A program made the position numbers and the translations under genes. DNA of 64,000 nt from JAWSVE01 sp050789445. Its GTDB lineage: Bacteria; Pseudomonadota; Gammaproteobacteria; Pseudomonadales; Cellvibrionaceae. Within the stretch, counting starts at the first letter, position 1. Every line of letters begins with the position of its first letter. Positions 26,062 through 34,923 of this stretch are shown piece by piece. The notes beneath the pieces are model-generated. The model did no database searches, had not been told where the DNA came from, and saw only the letters and a list, made by a program, of their open reading frames with translations. Location: NCBI GenBank assembly GCA_050789445.1, contig JAILXR010000001.1:2604001-2668000 (forward strand), read 5' to 3'.

Positions 26062-26548
26062 GGCTGTGTGAATGCCCATGATTGTGATGTCCGTGTTCAT
26101 CGGAGCTTTCTCCAGAACCGCTATGAGAATGATAGGCCCCTGATTCAGGGTGGAAAGGTTTTTCAACACAGCTAACGTTTAACCCTAAGCCGCGGATCAT
26201 ATCGTCAAGCACATGATCATGTTGAAAATGTAAATAGCTGTCAATAATTTGTAACGGCACATGGCGATTACCTAAATGGTATGCCGCCTTGGTTAAGGCC
26301 AATACATCATGGGAATGAACTTCAGATAACGTTTCTTCTGCTGCACTAATTTGAATGTTCTCACCCGTTTTTGCAACTAACACATTGCCGTCAGCCAACA
26401 CATGGCCACGCTCTATAAACCACCCGATATTCTCACCCGTTTTCGTTTCAGCTTGACCGCGACTTTTTTGTCGCTGCTCAAATGTTAACGATAAATGATG
26501 AGTTACTTTATCTGTTGCGCCAGTAATAAATTCAAAACACTCTATCAT
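26054..26548 (-). CDS. ureE: Urease nickel metallochaperone UreE
   Basis: A 164-residue nickel-binding chaperone. The N-terminal domain contains LTFEQRQKSRGQ, and the metal-binding domain contains LGNRHVPLQI with the conserved histidine and DHVLDDMIRGLG. The last 25 residues are very rich in histidine, mixed with Ser, Gly and acidic residues (ending HGHHNHGHSHSHA), as in the nickel-storing UreE of Klebsiella. Its 3' end overlaps ureF. Confidence 0.96.
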   Translation of the reverse strand: MIECFEFITGATDKVTHHLSLTFEQRQKSRGQAETKTGENIGWFIERGHVLADGNVLVAKTGENIQISAAEETLSEVHSHDVLALTKAAYHLGNRHVPLQIIDSYLHFQHDHVLDDMIRGLGLNVSCVEKPFHPESGAYHSHSGSGESSDEHGHHNHGHSHSHA

Positions 26549-26571
26549 TACTCTACAAATCTCTTTCCAAT

Positions 26572-27168
26572 TTAAGTCGTGGCCGTCAATAAAAAAACCG
26601 TATACATACCTTGAGGTTTCTCTATCGTACTTACTGTTCTTATTTCAACATTTTTAAAGCCCGCATTTACAGCTGCGCTGGTAATTACTTCTCGATCAAA
26701 ACCAAAATGAAAGACACCGGTATCCTCTGAGTGAAAATCGCCGCTTTCTGTATCTAAATCCGCAATAGCGATAAAACCGCTATCATTTAGCATGCCATAT
26801 AATTTCACAAACATAGTTTGCGTATCTTCAATATGGTGCATGGTCATTGAAGAAATTATGCCATCAAACCGTTGATCGATCGATGTATTTGTTAAGTCGA
26901 CTTCCTGAATATCTAATTCACAGGGTAGTTGATCTTGCTTTTCCCGGAGCTGGCTATTCATTGAGGAAGATATGTCGATTGCTGTTATCTTCTCAACAAA
27001 TGGCGCTATTTTCTCCAGCAGCAATCCGGTACCCGATCCAAAATCCATAATGTGCATGGATTTTTTCAACGTTACAGCTTTTAATATCGCACTAGCAATA
27101 TTATTCACATTTTTCACGCGGTTTTTGTCTTTTTCGTAGACATCCGCTTTGTGTTTAAAATAATCCAT
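26572..27168 (-). CDS. Class I SAM-dependent methyltransferase inside the urease cluster
   Basis: A 198-residue cytoplasmic protein with the Rossmann methyltransferase motif MDFGSGTGLLLEKI at residues 41-54, the acidic AdoMet ribose-binding residue in ITAIDISSSM, and the post-motif ISSMTMHHIEDT. The ATG at 27168 is preferred over an upstream TTG because GGAG lies 9 nt before it. Its substrate is unknown. It sits between the outer-membrane barrel gene and ureE with short gaps, so it is probably co-transcribed with the urease genes. Confidence 0.8.
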   Translation of the reverse strand: MDYFKHKADVYEKDKNRVKNVNNIASAILKAVTLKKSMHIMDFGSGTGLLLEKIAPFVEKITAIDISSSMNSQLREKQDQLPCELDIQEVDLTNTSIDQRFDGIISSMTMHHIEDTQTMFVKLYGMLNDSGFIAIADLDTESGDFHSEDTGVFHFGFDREVITSAAVNAGFKNVEIRTVSTIEKPQGMYTVFLLTATT

Positions 27169-27197
27169 TTTTATTCGCTCCAATCTTTTCAGAACGC

Positions 27198-28361
27198 TTA
27201 AAAATAATCTAACAGTATCGTGAGTGTTATATTATTTCTTACTCGTTCGTTGTTTATTCCTTGAAAGCGCTGCGCTTCTAACTGAAAACGCTTTCCGCGC
27301 TCAGGCAACCATGCCATTCCCAGCTTCAACGTGACTGTATGTGGATCATCGAAGACCTCATCCATATTATTTTGTATTTCATAATCATACATAAATTCTG
27401 TGAACGGGCTCCACTGTTTATTAGTCCCGTAACGCCACGACAAATGCCCGCCGGTACGGAGAAAGCCTAAACGTTCGATATTACCAAATGGTTCTGATGT
27501 TTTTTGTCCTAAATTATTTTTGTTATTTTCATAGCTATTATGTAAATAATAAAAACCTGTGCGCCAACGAAATTGTGCACCGGGAATAATAAAATTTGGT
27601 AATGAATAATGTGCAACTAGATCGCCATTCACATAACTCCGCGAATAGTCTACATCTTGTAATATTTTTATTGGACCAAGTGCGGAAGGCCGATAAATAT
27701 ATCCAGCGCCCTCCCACCAGATCCGCTCAGCAATAAATGAATAGGCCCAGACATCATTCAAGACTTCTCCTAACTGAAGTCTCCCACCAATGCTATCACC
27801 CTTGCGTCGACCATCGACAAATTTAACATCGGCATCCGATTGCTCAACAATTCCATGCAGAGAAAGATACCCAGCTTTATCGCTTAGCCAATTCGCGCTC
27901 CACACTAAACCAAAATCGAGATGATCACTGGTTGCATCTATATCATCGCCTAACCGTCTAGCTTGCCGAATGGTTCCTTCAAGTGCCGTGTGACGACCAA
28001 ACATTTTTGGCAGCTTTGTCATCGTCCCAAGCTGTGCAACAACTCCATCAATTTCTGACTCAAATTCAAAAGCTGTTGGATTTAAAGGTGTCGCTGCTTG
28101 TTGCGCATTGTGCATTCCTAAACGCTGCTTACTTAAACGATAGGTCGCTGCACGGTTTGCTAGTTCGCCTAAGTCACTGGTGTTCGCAATGGATCTCCGC
28201 AAACCTGAAACACCTAAACCGCCATACCATTGACCGTAACTTAATTGCTTTTTCACAAACAGTTCTTTTTTGAGTGAGACATCTGATAGAGTTTCACTGT
28301 GAGAAACCGAGCAGAATATAGAAAGAAATATGCAAAGAAAAAATGATCGATTTAACTTCAT
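27198..28361 (-). CDS. Predicted outer-membrane beta-barrel protein of unknown family
   Basis: A 387-residue protein with a Sec signal peptide (VSHS, cleaved near residue 22) and a long region of alternating hydrophobic and polar residues, many aromatics, and a C-terminal aromatic pair YF. These are the marks of an outer-membrane barrel. A block of about 60 residues after the signal (rich in Leu, Arg and Ala) may form a periplasmic or plug segment. I do not recognise the family. It lies in the minus-strand urease cluster between the GST gene and the methyltransferase gene, with only 29 bp to the latter. A channel for urea or nickel is an inference from context. Confidence 0.65.
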   Translation of the reverse strand: MKLNRSFFLCIFLSIFCSVSHSETLSDVSLKKELFVKKQLSYGQWYGGLGVSGLRRSIANTSDLGELANRAATYRLSKQRLGMHNAQQAATPLNPTAFEFESEIDGVVAQLGTMTKLPKMFGRHTALEGTIRQARRLGDDIDATSDHLDFGLVWSANWLSDKAGYLSLHGIVEQSDADVKFVDGRRKGDSIGGRLQLGEVLNDVWAYSFIAERIWWEGAGYIYRPSALGPIKILQDVDYSRSYVNGDLVAHYSLPNFIIPGAQFRWRTGFYYLHNSYENNKNNLGQKTSEPFGNIERLGFLRTGGHLSWRYGTNKQWSPFTEFMYDYEIQNNMDEVFDDPHTVTLKLGMAWLPERGKRFQLEAQRFQGINNERVRNNITLTILLDYF

Positions 28362-28456
28362 AAAACTCTTTGTAATTTTGTTGTTATTATTGTTTTAATT
28401 TCGGCTATTCTTAATTTGAAATAGTAATCTGAAACAATATTTGAGACAGATTAAAA

Positions 28457-29149
28457 TTATTTTTCTTTAACGCGGTAATCTATTTCTACAATTCCTGCGT
28501 CGCTTATCCATTCCTCATGAGCTTTCTCTCGAAAATTTTCATTCAGTGAAGCTTCATACCATTCTTTCATGGCTGGATGAGCAAGCATTGTTTCTACATA
28601 GGTTTGTGATGTGTCACTGATTTTTAATCCATAGGTCTGCACACGAAAAACGACAGGGGCATACATGGCATCAACTGCTGAAAATTCTTTTCCGGCTAAA
28701 TAAGGTCCGCCGAATTTATTGACCCCTTCTTTCCACAATGTATCTAAGCGTGCAATATCTTTTAACAGTTCTGGCGCTTCTTCATGAAGTTTTACACGAA
28801 CGCCACAACTCATAGAGCAAGTATTCCTTACCCCTGTAAAACCGGAATGCATTTCGGCACAGGCACTACGTGACCAGGCTCTCGCTGCTTTGTTTTCGGG
28901 ATAAATTTTTTTATATTCTTCTGAAAGATGATCTATGATCGCTAAGGAATCCCAGAGAATTAATTTTTCATTATTTGTTTCATCATACAAACAAGGAACC
29001 GTTGCTGTGGGAGAAAACGTCTTAAAATTTTCTTCGCCAAATTTATGTAACACTTCTTCAAATGGGATATTGAGTGCTTTCATCAAGACCCAAGGGCGCA
29101 ATGACCATGACGAATAGTTTTTATTTGCTATATGAAGTGTGTACATCAT
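28457..29149 (-). CDS. Glutathione S-transferase family protein
   Basis: A 230-residue soluble protein. The N-terminal thioredoxin-like domain starts YTLHIANKNYSSWSLRPWVLMKAL, with the catalytic serine candidates in NYSSWS and the cis-proline in TATVPCLY. The C-terminal domain is all-helical with an N-capping block near SAVDAMYAP. The substrate is unknown. Two ATGs are adjacent; the second (29146) has better spacing to AGGAG. It lies 36 bp after ureC, so it is probably in the same transcript. Confidence 0.85.
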   Translation of the reverse strand: MMYTLHIANKNYSSWSLRPWVLMKALNIPFEEVLHKFGEENFKTFSPTATVPCLYDETNNEKLILWDSLAIIDHLSEEYKKIYPENKAARAWSRSACAEMHSGFTGVRNTCSMSCGVRVKLHEEAPELLKDIARLDTLWKEGVNKFGGPYLAGKEFSAVDAMYAPVVFRVQTYGLKISDTSQTYVETMLAHPAMKEWYEASLNENFREKAHEEWISDAGIVEIDYRVKEK

Positions 29150-29184
29150 CTCTCCTTGTTGTTTAAATTTCTTTAGATTTTTAC

Positions 29185-30888
29185 TTAAAAAAGAAAGTAC
29201 CGCTGCGCTAAAGGCAATACGGACATAGGTTCACATACCAGTAATTGTCCATCCGCTCTTACTTCATAGGTTTCTGGATGAACTTCCATATTTGGCTGAT
29301 AGCTATTATGAATCATGTTAGCTTTTTTAACGGTTCGGCAATTTTTTACCGGGACCATTCGACGCTGCAAGCCTAGCGTTTCTCGTACATTGTTTTCTAT
29401 TGCTGCCTGACTCACAAAATTAACGGATGTTGCTGTACAAGCTTTACCGAAACTGCCGAACATTGGACGATAGTGAACAGGTTGTGGTGTTGGTATGGAT
29501 GCGTTTGGATCACCCATTGGAGCAGCAGCAATCGTACCGCCTTTTATAATGAGCGATGGTTTTGCACCAAAAAACGCAGGCTTCCATAAAATCAAATCTG
29601 CTAATTTTCCGACTTCTATTGAGCCGACTTCATGATCAATACCGTGACTGATTGCGGGATTAATTGTGTATTTTGCGATGTATCTTTTCACACGAAAGTT
29701 ATCTGATTTTGCATCGTCCGACTCTAATGGCCCACGCTGCACTTTCATTTTATGCGCGGTTTGCCATGTACGACTGACAACTTCACCAACACGACCCATC
29801 GCTTGTGAATCAGACGCAATCATTGAGAAAGCCCCAAGGTCATGCAAAATATCTTCAGCTGCAATGGTTTCTTTTCGAATTCGTGAATCTGCAAACGCCA
29901 CATCTTCTGGAATATTCGGATCGAGATGGTGACACACCATCAACATATCTAAATGTTCGTCGACGGTATTAATCGTGTAAGGACGTGTTGGATTTGTTGA
30001 TGACGGCAAAACATTTGATTCGCCACACGCTTTAATAATATCGGGCGCATGGCCGCCACCGGCACCTTCAGTGTGATAGGTATGTATCGTTCGTCCTTTA
30101 AAAGCGGCCAATGTGTCTTCAACAAAACCGGATTCATTTAGCGTGTCAGTATGTATCGCCACTTGAATGTCGTATTTTTCGGCAACACTTAAACAATTAT
30201 CAATCGATGCAGGTGTTGTTCCCCAATCTTCATGAAGTTTTAATCCCATTACTCCCGCTTCAATTTGTTCGTTAAGGCCTTCGGGCAAGCTTGCGTTTCC
30301 TTTTCCTAAAAATCCTAAATTCATTGAAAAGGATTCTGCGGCATTCAGCATTTGGTGAATATGCCAAGGCCCTGGTGTGCAAGTTGTTGCATTCGTTCCA
30401 GTTGCCGGACCAGTACCACCCCCAAGCATGGTGGTCACACCGCTCATTAATGCTTCTTCTATTTGTTGCGGACAAATAAAATGAATATGGGCATCGATTC
30501 CACCCGCCGTTAAAATTTGTCCTTCGCCGGCAATAATCTCAGTTCCCGGCCCGATAACAATACTGACATTCGACTGTATGTCTGGGTTTCCCGCTTTTCC
30601 AATGCCAGAAATACGCCCGTTTTTAATCGCGACGTCGGCTTTAACAATTCCCCAGTGATCAACTATTAAAGCGTTTGTGATGACGGTATCTGCTGTTTCT
30701 GCACTAGGACGCTGACTTTGTCCCATGCCATCGCGAATTACTTTACCGCCACCAAACTTAACTTCTTCGCCGTAGGTCGTGAAATCATCTTCCACTTTTA
30801 TCCATAACTCAGTATCACCAAGGCGAACGCGATCGCCCGTGGTTGGGCCAAACATATCGGCATAGGCGCGACGATCAATTTTGCTCAT
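29185..30888 (-). CDS. ureC: Urease subunit alpha
   Basis: Catalytic subunit of urease: urea plus water to ammonia and carbamate, with a dinickel centre. Its 567 residues match the Klebsiella aerogenes subunit in length and number. All ligands fall at the same positions: H134, H136, carbamylated K217, H246, H272 and D360, with H219, C319 and H320 at the active-site flap. It starts with an ATG preceded by AGGAC. Unlike the usual order ureABC, it is separated from ureB by a flavoprotein gene and 364 bp of non-coding DNA. Confidence 0.98.
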   Translation of the reverse strand: MSKIDRRAYADMFGPTTGDRVRLGDTELWIKVEDDFTTYGEEVKFGGGKVIRDGMGQSQRPSAETADTVITNALIVDHWGIVKADVAIKNGRISGIGKAGNPDIQSNVSIVIGPGTEIIAGEGQILTAGGIDAHIHFICPQQIEEALMSGVTTMLGGGTGPATGTNATTCTPGPWHIHQMLNAAESFSMNLGFLGKGNASLPEGLNEQIEAGVMGLKLHEDWGTTPASIDNCLSVAEKYDIQVAIHTDTLNESGFVEDTLAAFKGRTIHTYHTEGAGGGHAPDIIKACGESNVLPSSTNPTRPYTINTVDEHLDMLMVCHHLDPNIPEDVAFADSRIRKETIAAEDILHDLGAFSMIASDSQAMGRVGEVVSRTWQTAHKMKVQRGPLESDDAKSDNFRVKRYIAKYTINPAISHGIDHEVGSIEVGKLADLILWKPAFFGAKPSLIIKGGTIAAAPMGDPNASIPTPQPVHYRPMFGSFGKACTATSVNFVSQAAIENNVRETLGLQRRMVPVKNCRTVKKANMIHNSYQPNMEVHPETYEVRADGQLLVCEPMSVLPLAQRYFLF

Positions 30889-31252
30889 GTTGCTTGTCCT
30901 ATTTTAATTCAATTAAAAAGCGGGCTGCACAGTAAAAGGTATTGGAGAAAGCGAAAGTACATACAAAATGAAGATTTCAGCAACTCTCTACATTTACCGG
31001 TTTCTATCTCGCGGCCTCGAATAAAATTTCGTTTTAAATCTATCGTGAATAGTATTTTAAATGACTTGAAATTTCAAAATCACAGAAAAGCGTGAAATAT
31101 CATTCCATAGCTTTTAGATGATTGATGTTTTATTTTGGGGCACTTTATTTTTTGACACACGAGATGTGAGCTTGAGGGTAAATATGTTACAAACGAGCTC
31201 ATTTAACAAGCAAAAAGAGGATTGTGGACTGCAAAGATACCTAAATGGACAT
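30889..31252. other. Non-coding region upstream of ureC
   Basis: 364 bp of AT-rich sequence between the flavoprotein gene and ureC, unusually long for a urease cluster. No gene or clear -24/-12 promoter was found. A small perfect stem, CCTAAATG/CATTTAGG at 31241-31258, overlaps the flavoprotein stop and has no T-run. It may hold a separate ureC promoter. Confidence 0.4.
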
Positions 31253-32377
31253 TTAGGTTAGATCAAATTTAAATTTTATTTTATTGCAAATACGTTCGAG
31301 GATAGTTGCTTTTTTACCTCGGAGATCATTTTGGTAATAGACCCAATCGCCTCTGGCACGCTGATCAGTTTTTATCTTTTCTTTATCTTTGTAATACTTC
31401 GCTATATCCGTTTTACCGACTTTGCCAATTCTCAACCATTCAGGAATATATTTTTGAGAGAGCAAAGAGACATCTTTGGTTAGCTTATCTAAACCTCGTC
31501 CCGTTGCAGGGCTTACGCTTTGGTATTCATCCGCTATGACAATTAAACCTGGCTGTATATGATTTTTTACTCGATAAAAATGTGTCGGAAATACTTGTAC
31601 TTTAGTGATTAATTCAATATCGCCGACATAGTCATAAAGTTTTTCAAAATATTTTTTCATCTCTTCAATCGGATCTTTTCTCATTGCGACTGCTTTTGCA
31701 TCTCTGACATCCCACTGAGTAAATATATTCACTCGCATAATGTCACCAATGAAAAAGAATGTAACGTAATCTACTCCGCTTGTAGGATCTTCCGAATGAT
31801 AATTAAACCCACGAAAGTCAAACGGTTTTTTGTCCGATCGGACAACATCAAAACCAAAATTTAGAGAATTTAATTTCGGGTCTAGCTTTCGTTTTATATC
31901 AACTAACTTTGTAACCGATTCATTGCCACCTGTCGATATAATGATAATTTTTGCTAGAAAAATTTTTCCTGAGTTAGTTGTTATTTTTTGAACCGTTGCA
32001 GAATTTTCAATTGCGGTAACAGTCGCCAATTCAAACTGAACTTGCTCAGGCAGGTTTCTTCTTAAATTATTGACGGTCGCAGGATAACAAAATCCATACT
32101 GGTCGACGGTATCTACATCTTCTACAATCCCAGACTTGAAGCTTTTTATATGCCCAATAGGCTCAGATTTAGGAACAATAAATTGATCTAATTTTGCATC
32201 TCGAAGTGCAGCTATTTGATTGTGCTCTAACTTATCTGCCCTAAAAGAATTTGGATAGATCTCTTTTTTATCAAGCACAACACACTGTATATTTTGATTG
32301 GCTAACTGATGAGCCAGACAAAGCCCTGAAAGGCCTGCACCAATAATTATTGTGTCGTGGATTGTCGTTTTATTCAT
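31253..32377 (-). CDS. FAD-dependent oxidoreductase inserted between ureB and ureC
   Basis: A 374-residue flavoprotein. The N-terminal Rossmann fingerprint IIGAGLSGLCLAHQLANQ starts at residue 11 (GxGxxG at 13-18), ending at the acidic residue in VVLDKKE. A second FAD-contact block is near IIISTGGNE at about 147-155, and the C-terminal FAD block is GLIVIADEYQSVSPATGRGL. The exact substrate is not recognised; it resembles NAD(P)/FAD-dependent monooxygenase-like proteins. It is on the same strand as the urease genes but its flanking gaps are long (364 and 237 bp), suggesting later insertion. The codon use is as AT-rich as its surroundings. Confidence 0.8.
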   Translation of the reverse strand: MNKTTIHDTIIIGAGLSGLCLAHQLANQNIQCVVLDKKEIYPNSFRADKLEHNQIAALRDAKLDQFIVPKSEPIGHIKSFKSGIVEDVDTVDQYGFCYPATVNNLRRNLPEQVQFELATVTAIENSATVQKITTNSGKIFLAKIIIISTGGNESVTKLVDIKRKLDPKLNSLNFGFDVVRSDKKPFDFRGFNYHSEDPTSGVDYVTFFFIGDIMRVNIFTQWDVRDAKAVAMRKDPIEEMKKYFEKLYDYVGDIELITKVQVFPTHFYRVKNHIQPGLIVIADEYQSVSPATGRGLDKLTKDVSLLSQKYIPEWLRIGKVGKTDIAKYYKDKEKIKTDQRARGDWVYYQNDLRGKKATILERICNKIKFKFDLT

Positions 32378-32614
32378 AGCGTAAAGATTATTCGTTTAGA
32401 GAAGCCGCTTTAGCCAGAACACTTTATTCAGAACAAAGGATATGCAGGTTTGCGGTATGGCGCTTGCCAGTTTATACGGCTGTAATCAGGAAGTGGATCA
32501 TATCATTGATAGCGCAAAAATTTGCGCCAATTTGCGCTATAGCTTGTTTATTTTTATCTCATTTGATTTTTCAGCCCCCGCCCCAAAAAACACAAGCAAT
32601 GTAGTATGGCTCGA

Positions 32615-32920
32615 CTACAACTTTCCCATTACATCACCGCGAAAACCATAAATCGTTTTATCTCCACCCACTTCTACCAATTCAACTTCACGGTCCTGGC
32701 CTGGCTCAAAACGTACCGCTGTCCCCGCCGCTATATTTAGGCGATAACCCTTTGTTATTTCTCGATCAAAGTTTAAGGCTAAATTGGTTTCATAAAAATG
32801 ATAATGGGAACCGACTTGTATGGGCCGGTCACCGGTGTTTTCTACTGTGATTTTTTGTGTGGCTTGCCCAACATTAAGTTCTATGTCGCCAGATTGAATA
32901 TCGTATTCACCAGGAATCAT
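32615..32920 (-). CDS. ureB: Urease subunit beta
   Basis: A 101-residue structural subunit of urease (beta). It shows the family pattern MIPGEYDI, ITVENTGDRPIQVGSHYHFYE and FDREITKGYRLNIAAGTAVRFEPGQ, and ends at GKL. Normal in length. It follows ureA by 79 bp, in which a short degenerate repeat lies. Confidence 0.97.
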   Translation of the reverse strand: MIPGEYDIQSGDIELNVGQATQKITVENTGDRPIQVGSHYHFYETNLALNFDREITKGYRLNIAAGTAVRFEPGQDREVELVEVGGDKTIYGFRGDVMGKL

Positions 32921-32949
32921 ATCGCTTGCCTTTTCTAGTGTTTAACTAC

Positions 32950-32993
32950 TTTGAATTTAAACGTTTTGGGTTTAAATGCTTTGAGTTTGAATG
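32950..32993 (-). repeat. Degenerate tandem repeat between ureA and ureB
   Basis: Three consecutive units of 14-16 bp on the plus strand, all close to TTTGRRTTTRAAYG: 32950-32963, 32964-32979 and 32980-32993. The unit boundaries are clear but each copy differs at two to four positions. Confidence 0.55.
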
Positions 32994-32999
32994 TTTAGC

Positions 33000-33302
33000 T
33001 TACACAATTGGATTGTGTACAGTCACCAATTTTGTTCCGTCAGGAAATGTCGCTTCGACTTGCACTTCATCGACCATTTCTGGAATGCCTTCCATCACGT
33101 CATCGACGGTTAAAATAGTTCGCCCATAGTCCATTAATTCCGCAACCGTTTTTCCTTCGCGCGCGCCTTCCATAATTTCAGTAGAGATTAGCGCGATTGT
33201 TTCGGGATAATTTAATTTCAGCCCTTTTGCTTTTCGTCGCTCTGCCACTAAGCCTGCTGTAAATAATAATAATTTATCTTTTTCGCGGGGAGTGAGTTCC
33301 AT
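33000..33302 (-). CDS. ureA: Urease subunit gamma
   Basis: A 100-residue structural subunit with the typical start MELTPREKDKLLLFTAGLVAERR and the LNYPETIALIS and VEATFPDGTKLVTVHNPI blocks. Standard length. It lies 76 bp after ureD. Together with ureB and ureC it makes the three-subunit bacterial urease. Confidence 0.97.
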   Translation of the reverse strand: MELTPREKDKLLLFTAGLVAERRKAKGLKLNYPETIALISTEIMEGAREGKTVAELMDYGRTILTVDDVMEGIPEMVDEVQVEATFPDGTKLVTVHNPIV

Positions 33303-33378
33303 TTTTCTTTCCTGTTTTCATTTTATTTTTTAATGCTAAAAATCATTTTCTATTTATTTAGAATGTTATGGGAAAGTT

Positions 33379-34338
33379 TTATGTATTCCAAATTCTCGGC
33401 CGACACACTTCTCGCCCATTGATTAACGGCCGAAGTTGGCTCCATAAATATTCAAAACCGCGTCGGCCTTGTTCTGCTGAAGATCCTAAAAAGCGCGCGG
33501 TAAACACTCCTGGCTTTTGACTTAAACCCCATTCGCCAACTAAATCTAATGCAGCCAAACCTTCTCGCCAATCATCCATTTGTTGTCGAGTTGTTTCTAG
33601 AGTCGCAAACAATGTACCGGAGACAACATGTCCAGCCATCCCCCAAGGTGATATTAATGCTGTGCTTCCACCTTGCCATTGCGTTCGCTCTCGCATCAAC
33701 AAGATGTCATTGCGATATATTTCTATGCTTTGTACACAATCACCCTCTATAAATTTCTCGCCACTCGCACGACGCCCCAAACACACCATATCCCACCCGA
33801 TAAGCTGGGCATTTTCTTCAAGGTCAAACCGATTGGTTAACTTAACTTGTGCGCCAGAGAATATTATCGTTTCTTGCGGCAACCATTCCAAGCAACTACC
33901 GACACTTATTTTTGCTGAAATCCCTTGACGCTGAGGATGTCTATGGGAATCACTTGTGTAAACTTTTCCCGCCGATGGCGTTGTTATAAGTACATGACTT
34001 TTTTCTGCCAACTTAGCGCTAATTGTTAAGTCATCACCTGCCGCTATACCACCTGGAGGGTGCAATAAATAACAATGGCAGCAATCGCCTTCAGGGTAAA
34101 AAGGCCGTTGTATCCTTAATGGCCCAAGATGCTTCGCTCGAATTAATTTTGTTTTTGCCGCTACATCTGTAATAGATAACGTCTTTCCCAGAAACTCTAA
34201 TTCGATCGTCGCTAACCATTCGCGACGCTCGATTTTTTCATTTTTTGTTTTCTCAGCACTCCCAGCACTACCTTTATTAGCACTTGGAATTTCATTGCTA
34301 TTATTGGTGGCTCTCAACGATGGTGATTGCGATGTCAT
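33379..34338 (-). CDS. ureD: Urease accessory protein UreD
   Basis: First gene of the urease cluster. UreD forms the UreDFG complex that inserts nickel. The 319-residue protein has the family blocks HLGPLRIQRPFYPEGDCCHCYLLHPPGG (read in parts near residues 70-97), LITTPSAGKVYTSD and WLPQETIIFSGA. About 35 extra polar residues precede the conserved domain; the ATG at 34338 gives this extension and no better internal start was found. It is transcribed divergently from ubiK across 174 bp. Confidence 0.95.
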   Translation of the reverse strand: MTSQSPSLRATNNSNEIPSANKGSAGSAEKTKNEKIERREWLATIELEFLGKTLSITDVAAKTKLIRAKHLGPLRIQRPFYPEGDCCHCYLLHPPGGIAAGDDLTISAKLAEKSHVLITTPSAGKVYTSDSHRHPQRQGISAKISVGSCLEWLPQETIIFSGAQVKLTNRFDLEENAQLIGWDMVCLGRRASGEKFIEGDCVQSIEIYRNDILLMRERTQWQGGSTALISPWGMAGHVVSGTLFATLETTRQQMDDWREGLAALDLVGEWGLSQKPGVFTARFLGSSAEQGRRGFEYLWSQLRPLINGREVCRPRIWNT

Positions 34339-34512
34339 AAACGTGTTCTTTTTTGGGGCAATATTGTGAGCGAATAGAATTAGACTGAATAGCAGGCTAC
34401 ACTAGCGCACCATATCAGCGGCTGAAACTCGACGTCAATCTTGCTGACTCATTATTATTAAACGTCACTTGTTTAAAAGTGATAGCGTCAAAGTGGCTAT
34501 AGGAGAAAAACG

Positions 34513-34785
34513 GTGAACCCGTTACCCCCAATTAATAAATTACTAGCGCAGGCACACGATTTTTTTAATGAAACTTCAGGTAATGAAAGCGCCGCTTCTG
34601 ATTTAAATCCAGAGATTCAACGTAAAATTAAAGTCTTATTGCAATCTGCTTTACAAAAGATGGATGTCGTTAGCCGTGAAGAGTTTGATGCCCAAACGGC
34701 AGTACTTCAAAGAACGCGCCTGCGACTGGAATCTCTTGAAGCTGAAGTCATAGAACTTACCGCAGCACTCGATAACAACCAATAA
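34513..34785 (+). CDS. ubiK: Ubiquinone biosynthesis accessory factor UbiK
   Basis: A 90-residue protein of the YqiC/UbiK family, needed for aerobic ubiquinone synthesis as part of the Ubi metabolon with UbiJ. The family region LLQSALQKMDVVSREEFDAQ is followed by a C-terminal coiled coil (about 58-86). It starts with a GTG preceded by AGGAGA at 8 nt spacing. It is followed by comM on the same strand, as in Pseudomonas. Confidence 0.92.
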   Translation: MNPLPPINKLLAQAHDFFNETSGNESAASDLNPEIQRKIKVLLQSALQKMDVVSREEFDAQTAVLQRTRLRLESLEAEVIELTAALDNNQ

Positions 34786-34923
34786 CAATATAGGTCGTTA
34801 ACGTTTAAAAAACAGCCATGCAATATAGAGCTTAATTTACCAACGAAAATACTAACACCAATGGACGTGCTGTTTAGCCATTACTAATATCAAACAAAAC
34901 TAACCATACAGCAAGGATCGCTT

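Noticed and set aside
26062..26169. Extended ureF start within ureE
   Set aside because: The extra residues overlap ureE in another frame and are not UreF-like; UreF family length favours an internal start.
31241..31258. Hairpin at the end of the flavoprotein gene taken as a terminator
   Set aside because: The 8-bp AT-rich stem has no T-run on the minus strand.
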